64,000 nucleotides of DNA from assembly GCA_964019135.1 (NCBI GenBank), contig OZ025255.1:23165708-23229707 (forward strand), in the 5' to 3' direction. The notes beneath the pieces were generated by a model, which saw nothing but the letters and a program-made list of their open reading frames with translations, was not told where the DNA came from and did no database searches. Origin of the DNA: Arenicola marina (Eukaryota; Annelida; Polychaeta; Arenicolidae). Of the stretch, positions 60,188 to 64,000 are shown in pieces; position 1 is the first letter of the stretch, and the number at the start of each line of letters is the position of its first letter. The position numbers and the translations under genes were made by a program.

Positions 60188-61189
60188 GGTAAGCCACCCA
60201 TAACACCAAGTTAAAAGAACTCTGTATTTGTGATTATTTTATGAAAGTATACCCAACTACACACCTTCTGGTGAATTTTTAGGATACTTTACCGTCCCGT
60301 TAAAAAAATATTCTCCATTTTTCAAGTATACCCCCATTTCACAAAATGACCAAAAATTGACACCTACCACGAATATGTAAATTTGCTACAATTCAGCTCA
60401 ATATTAAGTCATTATCATCAGTAATAGCTCTTTGGAAAGCTTAAACCTAGTGCAATACAGGAATGATATTCAACAATGTAAATAGTAGCCACAAAAAATA
60501 ACGGAACGGCAATAATAAACTGCAGTTATGCAAAAACAGGACCGTTTTTGCCAAAATTCGAAATCACCACCTTCACAAAATTGACAATAATTTCATCAAA
60601 AATTAAAATCTTGACACCAAACCACGTTTAAAAACTTCTAAATACATAGTTCTTGGAACAAAAATAAAGAAAAATATAGGTAGCCGTGCAAATTTTCCGA
60701 GAAACACATCCTGAAACTTGAAAATGTTATTTCAGAAATATTTTTTGCAGCAGCTTATTTTGCACCAATTATTAGTAATTTACGCCTTGTGCTCACATTT
60801 TAATAAATCTGGTTATATATAATAACCTCCGATATAATTATGATCTGCACGAATATTTTCCGAACTATTTACACGTTTTCTCCATGTTTTTTTCTTGAAT
60901 GACGTCACGAATTGGGGATTCCCGGTGAATGACGTAACGAGTTAGGGATTCCCGTTTCACTGACACCCGCCGATGTTTATCGATGTTTACCGATGTCTTC
61001 TCTAAATCGCCGAAGCTTATTATACGACGTTCTATTTATTTTACCTTTGTCACCACTTCTTTTGCTGTGTTTTATTCGTGCTTTGTTTCATTAAGACTGC
61101 TTAAATATCAGGGCTACAGCCCGCCGATGTTCGCCGATGTTTACCGAGGTCTGCTCAAAATCGCCGAGGCTCGTTGTGGGTGGCTTACC
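60188..61189. mobile_element. 1.0-kb TTAA-flanked MITE (Kolobok/piggyBac-like)
   Basis: Ends GGTAAGCCACCCATAACACC and TTGTGGGTGGCTTACC are inverted repeats of at least 13 bp, flanked by TTAA at 60184-60187 and 61190-61193. Copy A has a single TTGA at 27961-27964 and no element, a clean empty site. No transposase, so non-autonomous. Termini starting GG rather than CCC favour Kolobok over piggyBac. Near the right end, CCGATGTTTACCGATGTCTTC-like blocks are repeated (60970-61010 and 61122-61170). Confidence 0.9.
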
Positions 61190-61709
61190 TTAAAGCAGTA
61201 CACGGCGGCAAAATACATTATCTGATCAGGGACATCCCCGGCCTCTTCTTTCCCAGAGTTCATTTACAAAACCACATATGCATGTTCCACAGGTGAATTC
61301 ATCAAAAAAGTAGAAACCTCTCCATATCTGCTGGCCTGTATTTACATGCCCATGTACACCATCTTCCGCTCCCGTGACGGCGTGACCCGCATAATGTCCT
61401 GTTATGATTGACTGATATTAGGCCAGGGGGAATTAATAGGTTGCGCCCCGCCGAAAGTACAGTTATGGGTGACAATAGGGGTGTCTAAACCTAAAATATT
61501 TTTCGCTCTGCGAATTCATAACCGTAATTTTCTTTTCTTTTATGAAACGTATCTTAAGACTATATTCTCTCTTTGCCACTGCCCTTACGGTCTGAATTGG
61601 CTTCTCATTTAATGCATATATCGTGTTCATATATATCGGACGCATAATCGAAGAGAGCAAATCCGTTGGGGTTGAAGTACTTAAACCACGTCATCCTCTT
61701 TCCTTCAAG

Positions 61710-61896
61710 ACGTTACCGCCTACCTTAACGGGCTTCAAAAATCCTTGTTGGATCGAGGAGGTGTCGGAGACTTGGAATCCAAGCAAACGGCTGTACCCGT
61801 GTCCTCTGTTCAAGCCCAGGTTGGGTGAGGTGACCATACCAACCAAGAAAGCGTTTAGCGCGATGACCAAGGTGATGCGAGAAAGATATCATAAAG
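61710..61896 (+). CDS. Second CHST15-like gene, exon 2
   Basis: Acceptor CTTTCCTTCAAG, donor G|GTAAAG, 187 bases as in the first gene. Reads TLPPTLTGFKNPCWIEEVSE and GEVTIPTKKAFSAMTKVMRE. Several conservative changes from the first gene and no stop. Confidence 0.87.
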
Positions 61897-63351
61897 GTAA
61901 AGTATTCGTGAAGTATTTCTCTCGACATGAAGTGCCATATTAATACATATTTAGTGAAACATGGGGTTAGGGTCAAATAATTTCGTGATTAAAGTCCAGG
62001 TATTGTGAGCCGCAGTTCCTGCTCTTCGCAAAGCTCCCCCTAAAGTGACCCATCCGGTGCAACATACGTATCTGCGGATTGGTGTGTATGCTTATATTTA
62101 AGCCCCTCCCGCCCATTCTGCAACGATGCATCGACGACATACGAATACATACTGGACAGAGATTTAATCCTAATTTCTATACGATTTGTGATAGGAGTTG
62201 ATAATAAGAAGTGTTCTATCTTCGACCTTACCTACCGACCGCCAGTACCCAATTATTGATGTAGCGATTTGTGTGTGTCATGGCGTGATATTTCTCAAGA
62301 GACACACACAGTAAGAGATCTTCTGTATTCGTCGGGTCATTAAGCGTGATTTGCTAAATGCTAGTTCATTTGACACATCTTCGATGGAGTTAAGTTTATG
62401 TCGCTGAGCAGGCTACCCCAGTATTTGAACGTCATTTTTCTGTTGGAAGATGAGCGGTATATAAGCATGCCCATGATGTTCGCCACGTATTGTTCGCTAA
62501 ATTTCAGTGTATTCCATATGTTTCATTGTCTCAGCAACGAAATTCTGCCTGGAACTCCTTCGAAGAAGATATAGCCCCGAACCATTTTCTGAAATCCCAC
62601 TTATTCAGTATTCAGTATAGATATAGATATATACCGGACAATGAATTAGTCCTATTTGTACACATATATACATATTATTTATTATTCACATAATCATGTT
62701 CTACATATACCTAATTGTATTCTTCCTATGTCATGTATTACTTTATGAGGGATGTTTGGCCTGAAAACATTCGTTGATTTATTTCATTGATTACAATCAT
62801 TTATTCGATCAGTTTCACAAATTAATACACATCACAAAATAAACACGAAATAAACTTAACTTAGTATTTACAATTGGTCGAGGGACCCTCATTAAGACCC
62901 AATCGGGTCGCTGGCATGGATGCCACCGTACTACATAATGTCGTACTTCTTACTTTTCGGTAACATATTTACGAAGGGTGTTGTTAAGAAGAAATCAGGG
63001 GGAGCGGTCATGTAATTCTTTGTTCTTGCTAGTGTTGTTGTTTTGTTTTTTTAGGGTTTTTTTGTTGGGGGGGGGGGGGGGGGGGCGGGGGAGGTGGTTA
63101 ATCATATTTAGATCTGCTGTGTCAGTTCACAAATGTAACAATTTGGGATGGTACATACATCACAATAGTGGTCAATATAGTATTGTTTTGCGTAGCGAAT
63201 AAAACCGAGAAAAAACTGTGTGTTGTGACCTTGCTTGTAGCTATTTCTGGAGTAGAATTTCATTTCTTTTATTTTTAGAGTTGTAGTTATGTGGGGCAGA
63301 GTGTGGGTGTGGGTTTAACGACATTGAAGATAGTTCAGTGTGTGCGTTGTA
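61897..63351. other. Intron 2 of the second CHST15-like gene
   Basis: Collinear with 28660-30150. Includes a run of about 21 Gs at 63066-63085. Lacks about 160 bp present in copy A at 29365-29510. Extra 90 bp at about 62835-62925 versus A. Confidence 0.5.
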
Positions 63352-63755
63352 AGCGCTAAGATTAACTATTCTCATAGAATGCTGTTGCAATTTGATTGAT
63401 TTCCTCTGTAACCCCAGATCAAGATACCGTAATTTAAGCTAGATAGGACGATGGAGTTACATAGCATGGCATTACTATTCTTTGGGACAGTATATATTAT
63501 TTTTTGCCTTTTTTTCATGTCGAGTTTAATGGAGTTTTTATGTTGCCTCACTACGATGGCAACACCGATTAAACAAAGGTCATGAACAAATAACACATCA
63601 AATCTGTGTTTACAGCCCCTACCACTGGATCCTACGCCAACCTACAATTCACCATACGTACTAATGGCTATGGGACGATGCTATTAATACAACACAATCA
63701 ATGATACATCGACAGGTGACATCGTTAGGGGCTACCTCGCAGGATTGGGCCTTTG
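63352..63755 (-). mobile_element. LINE fragment (CR1/Jockey/Rex type), copy B only
   Basis: Minus-strand frame has LCNSIVLSSLNYGILIWGYR, the LYxSLVxSxLxYGIxxWG motif after the RT domain of CR1/Jockey-like LINEs. About 400 bp are absent at the equivalent site in copy A (about 30150), so insertion followed the duplication. 5' truncated. Confidence 0.72.
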
Positions 63756-64000
63756 AATGATATCAAAGGTCAACGCAGACAACCCACCGTCAGACAGCTG
63801 ATGATATATCTCTTTCATTTTTTTCAAAATCTGTCGATGTTGGAGAACGGTTGAACTATGTTGTTGGGTTCTATATTTGGGAAGCGAAGAACAGAAAGCC
63901 CAGCACCAACTCTAAGCTATATATTCTCGTGCAATATGACAAAGCGCAACCCAGACTTATTGACGTGACCCGCCGTGACGTCACTAAGTGATTTGACCGG

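Larger units (their letters stand above)
43128..64000 (+). repeat. Segmental duplication, copy B
   Basis: Direct copy of 11578-30405, see copy A for anchors. Left edge near CAAATCATGGCGTATTACAA (43132), inside the same ~33-bp repeat where A begins. Contains insertions absent from A (46047-50608; 60188-61189; about 55503-55612; 63352-63755) and an internal tandem duplication (53131-56936). It continues past the window. Confidence 0.9.

Overview
This is eukaryotic DNA from an animal, most likely a marine invertebrate such as an amphioxus, hemichordate or similar lineage. I infer this from a multi-exon CHST15-like sulfotransferase with GT-AG introns, a cGAS-like (Mab21-fold) gene, LINEs of L1/Tx1 and CR1/Jockey type, a Tigger/pogo element, a Gypsy element and many minisatellites. 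No diagnostic gene fixes the species. The window is mostly repeats; only a few host genes are recognisable.

Left flank (1-11.6 kb): a 52-bp minisatellite; a fragment of a cGAS-like gene (783-1030, minus); a nearly complete cGAS-like receptor (cGLR) gene on the minus strand (3925-5492) whose two halves lie in different frames; a complete Tigger-like non-autonomous transposon with TA target duplication (6209-7105); an internally deleted L1/Tx1-type LINE (7803-9172, minus); 21-bp and 47-bp minisatellites; and a second LINE endonuclease fragment.

Copy A of a large segmental duplication (about 11,578 to beyond 30,405): a broken Gypsy LTR retroelement, a 52-bp minisatellite with higher-order structure, and the first two exons of a CHST15-like carbohydrate sulfotransferase (exon 1 at 27,260). 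Exons 3-8 continue plus-strand to the stop at 35,644. Joined, the eight exons give 485 codons with a membrane anchor and both PAPS-binding motifs.

Spacer (35.6-43.1 kb): probable 3' UTR, LINE reverse transcriptase remains, inverted-repeat MITEs, AT-rich DNA and a THAP zinc-finger exon (minus, about 42.54-42.74 kb) that is also split between frames.

Copy B (about 43,128 to the window end) repeats copy A in the same orientation and order with a few percent divergence. It is modified by a 4.56-kb transposon insertion (46,047-50,608, itself carrying a Mutator-like fold-back element and another inverted repeat), an internal tandem duplication of about 3.8 kb, a 1.0-kb TTAA-flanked element and a LINE insertion. 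It carries exons 1 and 2 of a second CHST15-like gene; the rest lies beyond the right edge. The A/B comparison supplies empty sites that date and delimit several insertions. The alternative, that A and B are two haplotypes wrongly placed in tandem by the assembler, cannot be excluded from sequence alone.

Functionally, the two host systems seen are innate nucleic-acid sensing (cGLR) and glycosaminoglycan sulfation (CHST15-like, Golgi). Nothing in the sequence links them.
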